NCBI GenBank assembly: GCA_019311105.1
Contig: JAFDDA010000025.1
Location: forward strand, 1 to 36,366
DNA length: 36,366 bases
Origin: Deltaproteobacteria bacterium
GTDB taxonomy: Bacteria; Myxococcota_A; UBA9160; JAFDDA01
Direction: 5' to 3'
A program made the translations under genes and the position numbers. Shown here in pieces: positions 20,686 through 28,666 of the stretch. Every line of letters starts with the position of its first letter. Within the stretch, counting starts at the first letter, position 1. A model generated the notes under the pieces. The model was not told the origin of the DNA, did not search any database, and saw nothing but the letters and a program-made list of their open reading frames with translations.

Positions 20686-22860
20686 TCAGGCGCCGACGTG
20701 AGGTCTCACGTTGACAGGGATCGCCGACTGCCGAGCCATCCCGGAGAGGCGGTCGTAGTCGGTCGCATCGTCGACGAGCCGGCTCGTGTTGCTTCCCCCG
20801 TCCCGGACCTCGACCGGCCGGCTCGGGAGACCGCCCCAGCAGTGAGCCATCGAGATGACGCCGTGCGGGAGGTCGTCGCTGGCTTCGACGACAGCCAGGA
20901 TCTCGCCGTGGCCCGAGGCGATCTCCACGAGGTCTCCGCTCTCGACGCCGAGCTTCTCGAGATCATCCGGATGCATGAACGCAGGGTTGGTCGTTCGTTT
21001 GGCACGAACGGCCGGAAGCTCCCGCCCCATGGAGTTGAAGACCTCGCGCAGACGCCGGCTGATCAGGCGGTGGGTAAAGTGCTCGCCCGGGTGATAGCCG
21101 GCGCCCTCGACCGGCGGCTCCGCAGCGAGCTCGGCGAGTTCGAACTCGATCTCCTCGGGGAAGAGCCGCATGCGCGCCGTCGCCTCGGGGTCTCCCGGAC
21201 GGACCCGCACCGGCTCGCCATCGAACACCGCACCACCGGGATGGCGACGCAGCTCGTCGAGCGGAATGCGCGCGTTGCTCGTCAAGCTGTCGAGCAACGC
21301 GTCGGCATTGGGCATGACCTCTCGGTCGACCGCGCCGCCGGGCAGATGGGTGTCGCCCACGAGATCGCCCAGGCGTTCGGAGAGGCCCCACAGGAACGCC
21401 CATTCCGGGAGCGTGCCTTCGGGCGGCTCGAGCAACGCGGGTGTGTACATCCCGTACGGCTGCGGATACCACGTGTCCATGAAGAGCGTGGTGTCCGGTC
21501 GCTCGAGGGACAGGGTCGGGGCGATCACGTAGTGGGCGAGCTCGGCCGTGGCACTCACGAGCGGATCGATCACCACCAACAGCTCGAGCGACGCCAGTGC
21601 CTCCTCGGCCTTCCGTTGATCGGGGAAGGAGAGCGCGGGGTTGCCGCCCATTACGATCAGGGCGCGCACCTGCCCCTCGCCGGGCGTCAGGATCTCGTCG
21701 GCCAACGCCGGAGTGGGGAGCTCGCCGGCCACCGGGCCGAGCCCACGAATCCGGCTGCGAGGCTCCATGCGGAAGCCCGCGTAGGGCTCCATCGCCTGCT
21801 CCACGAAATCGCGCTGCGAAGTGAGCACGCCGGGGTTGGCCACCGGGTCGCCGGCCCGGTTGTAGCGCCCGCACAGCGTATTGAGATTCAGGATCAGGTG
21901 TTCGCTGAGCGTCGATCGCGGCGCCATGCTGGGCCCCGTCCCGGAGCTCGCGATTCCGCGCGGCCCCCGTGCGAAGCGACGCGCCGCCTCTTCGACCAGT
22001 GCCCACTCGAGGCCCGTGCGTCGTTCCACGACGTCACGGCTGAAGCCGCGCAGGGAGTCGCGCAGGGGCTCGACACCCTCGACGAAGCGCTGACAGAAGT
22101 CCCGGTCGTAGAGCCCCTCCTCCAGGATCACGCGCAGCATCCCCGCGAGCAGCGTCGCGTCCTCGCCGGGACGGATCGGGAGGTGAAGCCCGGCCATGCG
22201 GGCCGTCTCGGTTCGCCGCGGGTCGACGACGATCAGGTCGAGGCCGCGCGCCGTTGCCTCGCGCAGGCGGCGAGTGGGATCGAAGGACGGGAACCCCGAG
22301 ATCCCCCCATACATGGAGATGATCGAGTTGCAGCCGAACAGCATCCACACGTCCGAGCTCTCGAAGCTCTGGGTGCCGCTCAGGAACGAACCGTGGAGCT
22401 GCGGCGCCACGATCTTGTTGGGCTGGTCGATGGTGAGGCTCGTGTAGAACGAGGGCGAGCCGAGCGCCCCCATCCAAGCGCGGGCGAACGGCAGGGTCAA
22501 GGAGCTCTGATAGACGGCGGTGCCCGCATAGAGCGCGACGGAGCGTGGCCCGTGCTCCTCGATGAGGCGACGCAACACGGCCGCGATCTCGTCCTGGGCG
22601 GTGTCGACCGCGATGGGCGCCAGGCGCCCCGGGCCTTCCCGCTTCTGGGAATCGCGCAGCCGATCCTCGTGGGCGTGCTGATCCGGGAGACTGCGCCCCT
22701 TGATGCAGGTGAACCCGCGCGTCATCGCGTTGTCGCGGTCGCCGCGCACCTGAACGGCACGACCCTCGGCGATCTCCACCAGGATCCCGCAGTTCGCGTG
22801 GCAGTAGCGGCAGAAGGTCTTCTCGGTCGGCACGTCGCCCCCGCGTTGGCTGGGGGGCAT
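20686..22860 (-). CDS. Stand-alone molybdopterin oxidoreductase (FdhF/acetylene hydratase-like), copy 1
   Basis: A 724-residue cytoplasmic bis-MGD enzyme. The 4Fe-4S site is C17-x2-C20-x3-C24...C52 followed by Lys (CIKG). 'DLIVVDPRRTETA' and 'TPGEGQVRALIVMGGNPAL' bind the cofactor. The C-terminal domain has 'HPDDLEKLGVESGD'. The loop after GSPSFYTS reads LTID, which puts Asp145 where Cys or Sec coordinates the metal in FDH and related enzymes. There is no twin-arginine signal and no electron-transfer subunit gene, so an internal or soluble redox partner, or a non-redox hydratase-type reaction, is possible. The start at 22860 is uncertain; a GTG at 22833 is nearer the family start. It leads the operon with the CoA transferase. 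Confidence 0.9.
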   Translation of the reverse strand: MPPSQRGGDVPTEKTFCRYCHANCGILVEIAEGRAVQVRGDRDNAMTRGFTCIKGRSLPDQHAHEDRLRDSQKREGPGRLAPIAVDTAQDEIAAVLRRLIEEHGPRSVALYAGTAVYQSSLTLPFARAWMGALGSPSFYTSLTIDQPNKIVAPQLHGSFLSGTQSFESSDVWMLFGCNSIISMYGGISGFPSFDPTRRLREATARGLDLIVVDPRRTETARMAGLHLPIRPGEDATLLAGMLRVILEEGLYDRDFCQRFVEGVEPLRDSLRGFSRDVVERRTGLEWALVEEAARRFARGPRGIASSGTGPSMAPRSTLSEHLILNLNTLCGRYNRAGDPVANPGVLTSQRDFVEQAMEPYAGFRMEPRSRIRGLGPVAGELPTPALADEILTPGEGQVRALIVMGGNPALSFPDQRKAEEALASLELLVVIDPLVSATAELAHYVIAPTLSLERPDTTLFMDTWYPQPYGMYTPALLEPPEGTLPEWAFLWGLSERLGDLVGDTHLPGGAVDREVMPNADALLDSLTSNARIPLDELRRHPGGAVFDGEPVRVRPGDPEATARMRLFPEEIEFELAELAAEPPVEGAGYHPGEHFTHRLISRRLREVFNSMGRELPAVRAKRTTNPAFMHPDDLEKLGVESGDLVEIASGHGEILAVVEASDDLPHGVISMAHCWGGLPSRPVEVRDGGSNTSRLVDDATDYDRLSGMARQSAIPVNVRPHVGA

Positions 22861-22955
22861 TCTCCCCGAGCGACGGTCGAAGTCAACATGGCCCGCTGCC
22901 CGAGCCGGGAGGCTAGGCTGTGACCCTTGCGAGTCACGACGATCGGGAGGGTTCC

Positions 22956-23762
22956 ATGACAGAGCGCGTCCGCCTGGAAACGCCCCGCGAAGGGGTGGCG
23001 TTGATCACGATGACCCACCCCGATCTCCACAACTGTGGGTCCTTCGAGGCCATCTCGCAGCTCGCCGACTGCATCGAGCAGGCTCGCCGCGAAGGCGCGC
23101 GCACCTGCGTCCTGGCCTCGGGCGTCGAAGGCCACTGGCTCGAGCACGCCTGGCTCCCGGATCTGCACGGCATGGTGACGGGCGGCCCGACGAGTGGCGA
23201 CGGCTCGGGCTGGTTCCGCGCGATCGCGGGCCTCACCTGCGAGGGGCTGGTGACGATCGCCGCGATCTCCGGCGACTGCAGCGGGGGCGGTGCCGAGCTC
23301 GGCTGGGCGTGCGATCTGCGCGTCGCCGAGGAGCAGGCCACCTTCGGGCAACCCGAGGTGCAGATGGGTCTCGCTACGGGGCTCGGCGGTACGAGTCGAC
23401 TCATGCGTCTCATCGGCCGCACCGCCACCGCGGAGATGGTGCTCGACGGGGCGCCGTTCACGGCTCGCCGGATCTACGAGCTGGGCGGACTGAACCGGAT
23501 CGTGCCGACGGGCCAGGCCGTCGACGCCGCGCTCGCCTGGGCCGAGCGTCTCGCCGAGCGCCCTGCCCGTTCGTTGGCGATCCTCAAGAAAACGCTGAAC
23601 GATGCGGAGGAGCTTCCGCTTTCAGAGGCTCTCGCCAACGAGCAGCGACTCTTCCAATCGCTTGCGCTGACGCCCGAGGGAGCGCAGGCAATGGCCGCGG
23701 CGCAGGAGCCGATCGACGCGGGGCGGACACTTCGCGAGATCTACGGCGAACCGCGGAAGTAG
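22956..23762 (+). CDS. Enoyl-CoA hydratase/isomerase family protein
   Basis: A 268-residue crotonase-fold protein. The oxyanion loop SGDCSGGGAELG contains Glu114. The next helix segment GQPEVQMGLATGLGGT contains Glu134. Both equal the two catalytic glutamates of true hydratases, so water addition to a trans-2-enoyl-CoA is likely. The N-terminal part lacks the usual 'NAL/NAh' loop (it reads HNCGSFEAI) and the region HWLEHAWLPDLHG is atypical. The preferred substrate may therefore be unusual. ATG 22956 follows gggaggg. It is divergent from the molybdopterin oxidoreductase by 95 bp and convergent with the acyl-CoA dehydrogenase pair. Confidence 0.9.
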   Translation: MTERVRLETPREGVALITMTHPDLHNCGSFEAISQLADCIEQARREGARTCVLASGVEGHWLEHAWLPDLHGMVTGGPTSGDGSGWFRAIAGLTCEGLVTIAAISGDCSGGGAELGWACDLRVAEEQATFGQPEVQMGLATGLGGTSRLMRLIGRTATAEMVLDGAPFTARRIYELGGLNRIVPTGQAVDAALAWAERLAERPARSLAILKKTLNDAEELPLSEALANEQRLFQSLALTPEGAQAMAAAQEPIDAGRTLREIYGEPRK

Positions 23763-23774
23763 CGGACGGCGCCC

Positions 23775-23790
23775 CGGCCTGAAACGGCCG
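23775..23790. terminator. Short hairpin between convergent genes
   Basis: CGGCC (23775-23779), a 6-base loop and GGCCG (23786-23790). It lies in the 32-bp gap between the hydratase and the acyl-CoA dehydrogenase stops. There is no U-tract. Confidence 0.35.
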
Positions 23791-23794
23791 TGCC

Positions 23795-24955
23795 TCAATC
23801 GTGGGGCAGGCCCAGGATCCGCTCGGCGATGATGTTCTTCTGGACGTTCGGCGTCCCGCCGCCGATCACGGTCGTCCCCCATCCGAGCGCCTGTTTCTGC
23901 CAGTGCCCGCCGGCGACGGCCTCGTCGCTCCCTCCGGTGAGCGCGCCGTAGCTCCCCTGGAGCTCGATCCCGAACTCGGCGAGCTGTTGCTCGAGGCGCG
24001 CGGCGTGGAGCTTGTTGATCGAGGTCTCGCTGCCGACGGACTCACCCTTCACCTGCCGGGTGAGGAAGCGCAGGCCGTTGAAGCGCATGGCGCTGATCCG
24101 AGTGTGGAACTCGGCCAGTCGGCGCCGCACGCGGGCATCTTCGAGAGCCGGGCGTCCGTCGAGGGTGCGCACGCGCGCCAGCTCGCGGAGCCGATCGAGC
24201 CGGCGGCGAAGCCCGGCCACCTCCGCGATCCCCGAACGCTCGTTGGCCAGGGCGCCGAGGGTGATCTGCCAGCCCTTGCCCTCTTCTCCCAGGCGATTCT
24301 CCACCGGCACGCGCACGCCATCGAAGAACACCTCGGCGAAGAACGAGTGCCCGGCCAGATCGCGGATGGGCTTCACGGTGAGGCCCGGGGAATCCATCGG
24401 CACGAGCAGGCAGGTGATGCCTTCGTGCTTGGGCTCGCGGCCGACTTCCGTGCGCACGAGCAGGATCATCCACTTGGCCCACTCTGCGAGGGACGTCCAG
24501 ATCTTCTGCCCCGTGACGACGTAGTGATCGCCGTCGCGGACGCCTCGACACTGGAGCGCCGCGAGGTCACTCCCGACGGCGGGCTCCGAGTACCCGGTGC
24601 ACCACTGGTACTTGCTGTCGAGGATGTCGGGGATGAACTGCCGCTTCTGCTCTTCGGTCCCGTGCTGGATGATCGCCGGCCCGACCCAGGCCAGCCCCAT
24701 GATGCAGGTCCCGAGCGGCGGGGCCGCTCGCTGGGAGAGTTCTTCCTTCAGGATCGCCTGCTGCATGACCGTGGCGCCGCCGCCCCCGACGTCGCGGGGC
24801 CACGAGAAGCCGACCCAGCGCTTCTCCCGAACGACCTTCGCCCAGCGCAGGGGGAACATGCCGCCCCGGTCGGACTCGGGCGGGAGGTGCTCGTCCAGAA
24901 AGCTGCGGACGTCGCCGCGGAAGGCTTCCTCTTCGGGCGTCAGGTTGAAGTCCAT
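23795..24955 (-). CDS. Acyl-CoA dehydrogenase, subunit with canonical motifs
   Basis: A 386-residue protein. It opens with a helical domain (FNLTPEEEAFRGDVRSFLDE), has the FAD/substrate motif SEPAVGSD at 123-130, 'DGDHYVVTGQKIWTS', and the C-terminal 'NIIAERILGLP'. It oxidises an acyl-CoA to the enoyl-CoA, using an ETF partner not seen here. ATG 24955 overlaps the stop of the preceding acyl-CoA dehydrogenase by one base (TGATG), so the two are made in step. This matches the adjacent FadE pairs of actinobacterial sterol degradation, which form alpha2beta2 heteromers. The insertion around residues 258-320 (ERSGIAEVAGLRRRLDRLRE) resembles those FadE proteins. Confidence 0.9.
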   Translation of the reverse strand: MDFNLTPEEEAFRGDVRSFLDEHLPPESDRGGMFPLRWAKVVREKRWVGFSWPRDVGGGGATVMQQAILKEELSQRAAPPLGTCIMGLAWVGPAIIQHGTEEQKRQFIPDILDSKYQWCTGYSEPAVGSDLAALQCRGVRDGDHYVVTGQKIWTSLAEWAKWMILLVRTEVGREPKHEGITCLLVPMDSPGLTVKPIRDLAGHSFFAEVFFDGVRVPVENRLGEEGKGWQITLGALANERSGIAEVAGLRRRLDRLRELARVRTLDGRPALEDARVRRRLAEFHTRISAMRFNGLRFLTRQVKGESVGSETSINKLHAARLEQQLAEFGIELQGSYGALTGGSDEAVAGGHWQKQALGWGTTVIGGGTPNVQKNIIAERILGLPHD

Positions 24956-26091
24956 CAGACGACTCCCAGCTCTGCGACGCGCTCGTAGTGGTGATCCGCA
25001 CTCCCGAACATCGCCTTCGCCCACTTGGAGCGCTTCAGGTACAGCTGCGCGTCGTACTCCCAGGTGTATCCGATCGCACCGTGGAGCTCGACGGCGTCGA
25101 TCCCGATGCGGGTGAAGGCATCACTCGCATAGGCCTTCGCCATGGAAACGTGCTCCGCCGCTTCGTCGGGCGCCTCGTCGAGACACCAGGCCGCGTAGTA
25201 GAGGAGCGACTTGAACGACTCGATGTCGACGTACATCTCAGCGAGAGGGTGCTTCACGCCCTGGAAGCGACCGATGAGCGAGCCGAACTGACGGCGGGCC
25301 TTGGCGTACTCGACGACCATGGCATGGGCGCCCTCGGCGGCTCCCACCATCTCGGCCGTGATCGCGGCCGCGGCGTGATCGAAGAGGCGACCGAGGGCGG
25401 CGGCTCCGGCGGGCCGGCCCGAGGCCCCCTGCAACGTCGCGTCGGCCGGGACGCGCACGCCAGCGAGCGAGACCTTCCCGAGTCGCTTCGAGGCGTCGAT
25501 GCTGGGGAGGTTCGTCACGGTCACGCCTGCCGCATCAGCCGGGACGACGGCCAGGGCGATTCCCTCCGGGCCCTCGCTCTCCCGACACGAGACGATGAAG
25601 TGGCTTGCGCTCACCGCGTCGGTCACGAAGAGCTTCTCTCCGTCGAGGACGAGATCGTCGCCTTCGCGCACCGCGCGCGTGGCCTGCACCTCGGGGTCGA
25701 GAACGTCCGCTCGCTCGAGCCACGCCACGCTGAAGAGATCCGTGCCCTCGGCGATCCGCGGCAGGTAGCGCTGCTGCTGCTCCGGGCTCCCGTTCTCGAC
25801 GATCGCCAGCGTGGCGAGCACCGTACCGAGGAGTGGTGACGGGAAGAGCGCTCGCCCCGTCTCCTCGAGCAGGACCACGAGATCCACCCAGCCGAGCCCC
25901 GCGCCTCCGTAGGACTCGGGCACGAGGAGCCCCAGCCAGCCGAGCTCGGCGATCTCCTTCCAGCGCTCGGGGCAGTAGCCCTCCGCCGATTCCATGATGC
26001 GGCGGGCGTCCTCCATCGGACAACGCTCCTCGAGATACTTGCGGACCTCGGAGCGGAGGATCTGTTGCTCTTGGGTGAAGCCGAAGTTCAT
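24955..26091 (-). CDS. Acyl-CoA dehydrogenase, partner subunit with degenerate FAD motif
   Basis: A 378-residue acyl-CoA dehydrogenase. The N-terminal helices (FGFTQEQQILRSEVRKYLEE) and the C-terminal 'DAVELHGAIGYTWEYDAQLY' are normal. The middle segment where EPxxGSD should be reads VAWLERADVLDPEVQ, so the usual FAD and substrate loop is missing. In heteromeric FadE pairs one subunit often carries such a loss, and the partner encoded next to it (23795-24955) supplies the intact motif. ATG 26091 is chosen from the family start MNFGFTQE; an ATG at 26109 is equally possible. It is the first gene of the pair and divergent from the SnoaL-like gene. Confidence 0.88.
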   Translation of the reverse strand: MNFGFTQEQQILRSEVRKYLEERCPMEDARRIMESAEGYCPERWKEIAELGWLGLLVPESYGGAGLGWVDLVVLLEETGRALFPSPLLGTVLATLAIVENGSPEQQQRYLPRIAEGTDLFSVAWLERADVLDPEVQATRAVREGDDLVLDGEKLFVTDAVSASHFIVSCRESEGPEGIALAVVPADAAGVTVTNLPSIDASKRLGKVSLAGVRVPADATLQGASGRPAGAAALGRLFDHAAAAITAEMVGAAEGAHAMVVEYAKARRQFGSLIGRFQGVKHPLAEMYVDIESFKSLLYYAAWCLDEAPDEAAEHVSMAKAYASDAFTRIGIDAVELHGAIGYTWEYDAQLYLKRSKWAKAMFGSADHHYERVAELGVV

Positions 26092-26141
26092 CGCGTGGTG
26101 GGCTCCCATCGGACGACCGGGCAACCGGGCGCGTTGGCGCG

Positions 26142-26170
26142 CGGCTTGGATAGCACGGCTTGGATACAAT
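26142..26170 (+). promoter_or_regulatory. 11-bp direct repeat overlapping a candidate -10
   Basis: cggcttggata occurs at 26142-26152 and 26156-26166. TACAAT (26165-26170) starts in the last bases of the second copy and is a plausible -10 for the 26211 gene. A fitting -35 was not found. Confidence 0.35.
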
Positions 26171-26210
26171 AGGCCGCCATGGAAGCAAGACGTCCGTCGG
26201 GAGCGCGCAC

Positions 26211-26672
26211 GTGACCGACTCGAAACAGCGAATCGAGGCGGTCGCCGACGAGTTGGCCATCCGTGACCTCGTCGCCGGTTACGCCGACGCCGTCATCCGG
26301 AACGACCCGGAGGCGTGGAGCGAAACCTGGGCTGAGGACGCGACCTGGATCGTCGGCGGTCAGGCCACCGAGGGGCGTGAGGCGATCCTGGCTCAGTGGA
26401 ACGGGCTGATGTCGCTCTTCGAGTTCATCACCCAGCTGCCACAACACGGGCGGGTCGAGATCGCTGGCGACTGCGCCACCGGGCGCTGGTACGTGAACGA
26501 GCTGGGCCGGCCCCACGGCGGCGAGCCGAGCCTGACCCTGGGCGTGTACCACGACCGCTACGCCCGCCACGGTTCGCGCTGGCAGTTCCAACGCCGACGC
26601 TTCGACCTGCTCTACGTCGGCCCCCCGGACCTCTCGGGCACGACGTTCCCCTTCCCGACCGACGCCGAGTAG
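26211..26672 (+). CDS. SnoaL-like (NTF2-fold) protein
   Basis: A 153-residue SnoaL_4-type protein. It opens with a long helix 'VADELAIRDLVAGYADAVIR', then DPEAWSETWAEDATWIVGG, 'GREAILAQWNGLMSLFEF', and strands ending in WQFQRRRFDLLYVGP. Proteins of this form include dehydratases and ring hydroxylase small-subunit-like barrels. The N-terminal helix and the AEDATW region correspond to the bile-acid dehydratase-type SnoaL proteins, but the reaction cannot be assigned. GTG 26211 has a cgggagcg site. In-frame sequence upstream (from 26160) runs through the promoter and is excluded. It converges with the LLM gene, with 5 bp between stops. Confidence 0.82.
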   Translation: MTDSKQRIEAVADELAIRDLVAGYADAVIRNDPEAWSETWAEDATWIVGGQATEGREAILAQWNGLMSLFEFITQLPQHGRVEIAGDCATGRWYVNELGRPHGGEPSLTLGVYHDRYARHGSRWQFQRRRFDLLYVGPPDLSGTTFPFPTDAE

Positions 26673-26677
26673 CCCCG

Positions 26678-27691
26678 TCAGGCGGCCAGCGACTGGACGA
26701 CGCGCTCCCACTTCTTCTCGTGGGCACCGCCCACGACGGGGATGTAGAGGCCCACGCGATCGACCAGGCCCTCGTACTTCTCGCGGACCTGGTCGGCGAT
26801 GGCGTCGAAGGACCCGCGCACGGAGAACTCGTCGAGGATCTCCTCGCTCACCAACTGGGGCGCCTCGGCCAGCTTGCCGGCCCGGACCAGATCGTTCAGT
26901 CGAGGCTGCAAGTCGTTCCAACCGTGCGCCTCGAACACGCGCTTGTAGGCCGGCGTCGAGCCATAGAAGGCGATCTGGCTGCGCACGACGCTGGACAGCC
27001 CCTCGCGCTCCTCGTCGGTTCCACCCAGGATGAATGCCGTGGTCGCGTACTCGAAGCTCGCCGGGTCGCGACCCGAGCGCGCGAGACCCTCGTTGACGCA
27101 GGGCTTGACCACCTCCTCGATGTAGCGGGTCGTGTGGAACGGGTGGATGTGGATTCCGTCGCACAGCTCTCCGGCGAGTCGGCACATGTACGGGCCAACG
27201 GCGGCGATGAAGAGCTTCGGCTGACCGAAGCCGGTCGGGCCGGGGTTGAAGAAGGGCTGGATGTAGTCGTGGGTGTAGTACTCCCCGCGGTAGTCCAGAG
27301 GGTGCTTCCCATCGAAGGCATCCCAGATGTGACGGATCGCCATGAGCATGTCGCGCATGCGCGGCCCAACGGGATCGAAGGGGACCGAGAAGCGGCGCTC
27401 GTTGTGCTTTCGGATCTGTGCGCCAAGGCCGAGGACGAAGCGCCCCTTCGAAGCCTTCTGGAGATCCCACGCCGTCATGGCGTGGATCATGGGCGAACGA
27501 GGGAAGGCCACGGCGATGGCGGTGCCGAGCTCGATCTGCTCGGTCGTCAGGGCCGCGACCGCGTGGGAGAGGAACGGCGTCTGCATCGCTTCGGCGGTGA
27601 AGACCCCGGCAAAGCCCATCTCCTCGGCGCGTTTGGCCAGACCGCCCACACGATCCAAGCCTCCCATGGCCAGCGTCGTATCGAGCTTCAT
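26678..27691 (-). CDS. LLM class F420-dependent oxidoreductase (TIGR03617-like)
   Basis: A complete 337-residue luciferase-like barrel. The first strand and helix (MKLDTTLAMGGLDRVGGLAK), 'GFAGVFTAEA', 'LTTEQIELGTAIAVAFPRSP', LGLGAQIRKHNERRFS, and 'PRMRDMLMAIRHIWDAF' fit the F420-dependent subfamily around MSMEG_2256 as I remember it. It would use F420 to oxidise or reduce an alcohol, ketone or enone, with the substrate unknown. ATG 27691 has aaggaga at good spacing, and an upstream in-frame start at 27730 lacks one. It is transcribed alone on the minus strand. Confidence 0.9.
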   Translation of the reverse strand: MKLDTTLAMGGLDRVGGLAKRAEEMGFAGVFTAEAMQTPFLSHAVAALTTEQIELGTAIAVAFPRSPMIHAMTAWDLQKASKGRFVLGLGAQIRKHNERRFSVPFDPVGPRMRDMLMAIRHIWDAFDGKHPLDYRGEYYTHDYIQPFFNPGPTGFGQPKLFIAAVGPYMCRLAGELCDGIHIHPFHTTRYIEEVVKPCVNEGLARSGRDPASFEYATTAFILGGTDEEREGLSSVVRSQIAFYGSTPAYKRVFEAHGWNDLQPRLNDLVRAGKLAEAPQLVSEEILDEFSVRGSFDAIADQVREKYEGLVDRVGLYIPVVGGAHEKKWERVVQSLAA

Positions 27692-27823
27692 GAAACGAAA
27701 TCTCCTTGCAAGAACGCGGCATGCTATCACGGCCGTGAACGGTCGAAACTCGACTCCGCGCTGGAGGGAAGGCCACCGTCAGGGGCCGGGACCGAATCCG
27801 GCCGGCGGAGACCGGAGTTCCGG

Positions 27824-27863
27824 CGGCGGGTTGCGCGCTCGGCGCGGCGGGTTGCGCACTCGG
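27824..27863. repeat. Two 19-bp direct copies, 21-bp period
   Basis: cggcgggttgcgc-n-ctcgg appears at 27824-27842 and 27845-27863 with one difference. It is a further example of short duplications between genes in this window. Confidence 0.75.
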
Positions 27864-28015
27864 CCCCCCGAACGCCGGCGTCGGCTTCGTGATCGGAGCA
27901 TCGAACCTCGCCCCCACACGGTGAGCCGATCCAGGGGGAAACGAGATCTTGGGGATTGTCCTATCCGCCTCGAACCATGTCCCTACCTATTAGGGGCGCG
28001 ATTCTGCATTCCGCC

Positions 28016-28032
28016 ACCGCCGGCGGTATGAT
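28016..28032 (+). promoter_or_regulatory. 12-bp palindrome overlapping a candidate -10 of the DUF2141 operon
   Basis: ACCGCCGGCGGT (28016-28027) is a perfect palindrome. Its last base is the first of TATGAT (28027-28032), a plausible -10. The nearest -35-like hexamer, TTCTGC (28002-28007), is 19 bp away. A bound regulator would cover the promoter. Confidence 0.35.
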
Positions 28033-28104
28033 ATCCCCTTGAATATCAGCAAGATAGGGCATCCAGTGGGGGCGTTGGGCGCCCCTCCGCCCTTGGAGAG
28101 CGAA

Positions 28105-28626
28105 GTGAGCCGAACGGTGGCCTGGAATCCTTCTTCCCTGAGGCATCGGGGCCCGGTCGCGCTGGCACGCCGGGTCGCGCTGGCTGCCCTGCTCGCGCTC
28201 GCCTGTGGCTTTGCCGCTCCGGCCTCCGCCGACGCCCCGGCCGAGGCGGCCACCGCCGGGACGCTCCGGGTCGTGCCCGTCGGGCTCGAGAGTTCGAAGG
28301 GCAACCTGATCGTGCAGCTCGCCGCGAGCGCCCACGACTTCGAGGCCGATGCAGAGGGCTTCCGCTATCTCATCATCAAGATCGAGAACAAGCAAGCGGA
28401 AGCCGTGTTCGAAGGCATTCCCCACGGCGAATACGCCATCAAGATCTTCCACGACGAGAACGCCAACGAAAAGCTCGACACGAACTTCATCGGAGTTCCG
28501 AAGGAGCGCTTCGGCTTTTCGAACGATGCAATGGGTCGCTTCGGCCCGCCGAGCTACGACCAGGCCCGCTTCGTCTTCCAGGACGAGCAGGCGACCATCG
28601 AGATCAAGATCCGCGGCCTCCGTTAG
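28105..28626 (+). CDS. Secreted DUF2141 family protein
   Basis: A 173-residue protein. The N-terminus has basic residues (RHR, RR at 13-23), a hydrophobic core ALAALLALACGF and the AxA site ASA at 40-42, so signal-peptidase cleavage before Asp43 is likely. A weak lipobox around Cys34 is less convincing. The mature part carries the DUF2141 signature HDENANEKLDTNFIGVPKE (117-135), FGFSN and GRFGPPSYDQARF. It is an Ig-like beta-sandwich of unknown function, usually periplasmic or outer-membrane. GTG 28105 with ggagagcga upstream is preferred over the TTG at 28039. It starts a plus-strand operon; the next gene begins 40 bp later. It is the only clear exported protein here. Confidence 0.85.
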   Translation: MSRTVAWNPSSLRHRGPVALARRVALAALLALACGFAAPASADAPAEAATAGTLRVVPVGLESSKGNLIVQLAASAHDFEADAEGFRYLIIKIENKQAEAVFEGIPHGEYAIKIFHDENANEKLDTNFIGVPKERFGFSNDAMGRFGPPSYDQARFVFQDEQATIEIKIRGLR

Positions 28627-28666
28627 CCGCGATCACGACCCAAGCAAAGCACGGGGGGCAGCCACC

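Larger units (their letters stand above)
27692..28104. other. Intergenic region with direct repeats and a palindrome; no gene seen
   Basis: A 413-bp divergent region. It holds the leader of the LLM gene (27692-27720), a pair of direct repeats (27824-27863) and the promoter area of the DUF2141 gene (28016-28041). The in-frame open stretch from the TTG at 28039 to 28104 would precede a signal peptide and is probably untranslated. Confidence 0.6.

Noticed and set aside
20686..22860. Identification as steroid C25 dehydrogenase (alpha subunit)
   Set aside because: There is no twin-arginine signal, the protein is shorter, and no Fe-S or heme subunit genes are nearby. Only the predicted Asp ligand is shared.
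22919..22938. CRP-like inverted repeat (GTGAC ... GTCAC) upstream of the enoyl-CoA hydratase
   Set aside because: The arms are only 5 bp, the spacing is wrong for CRP and it is too close to the start codon. It is not distinguishable from chance.
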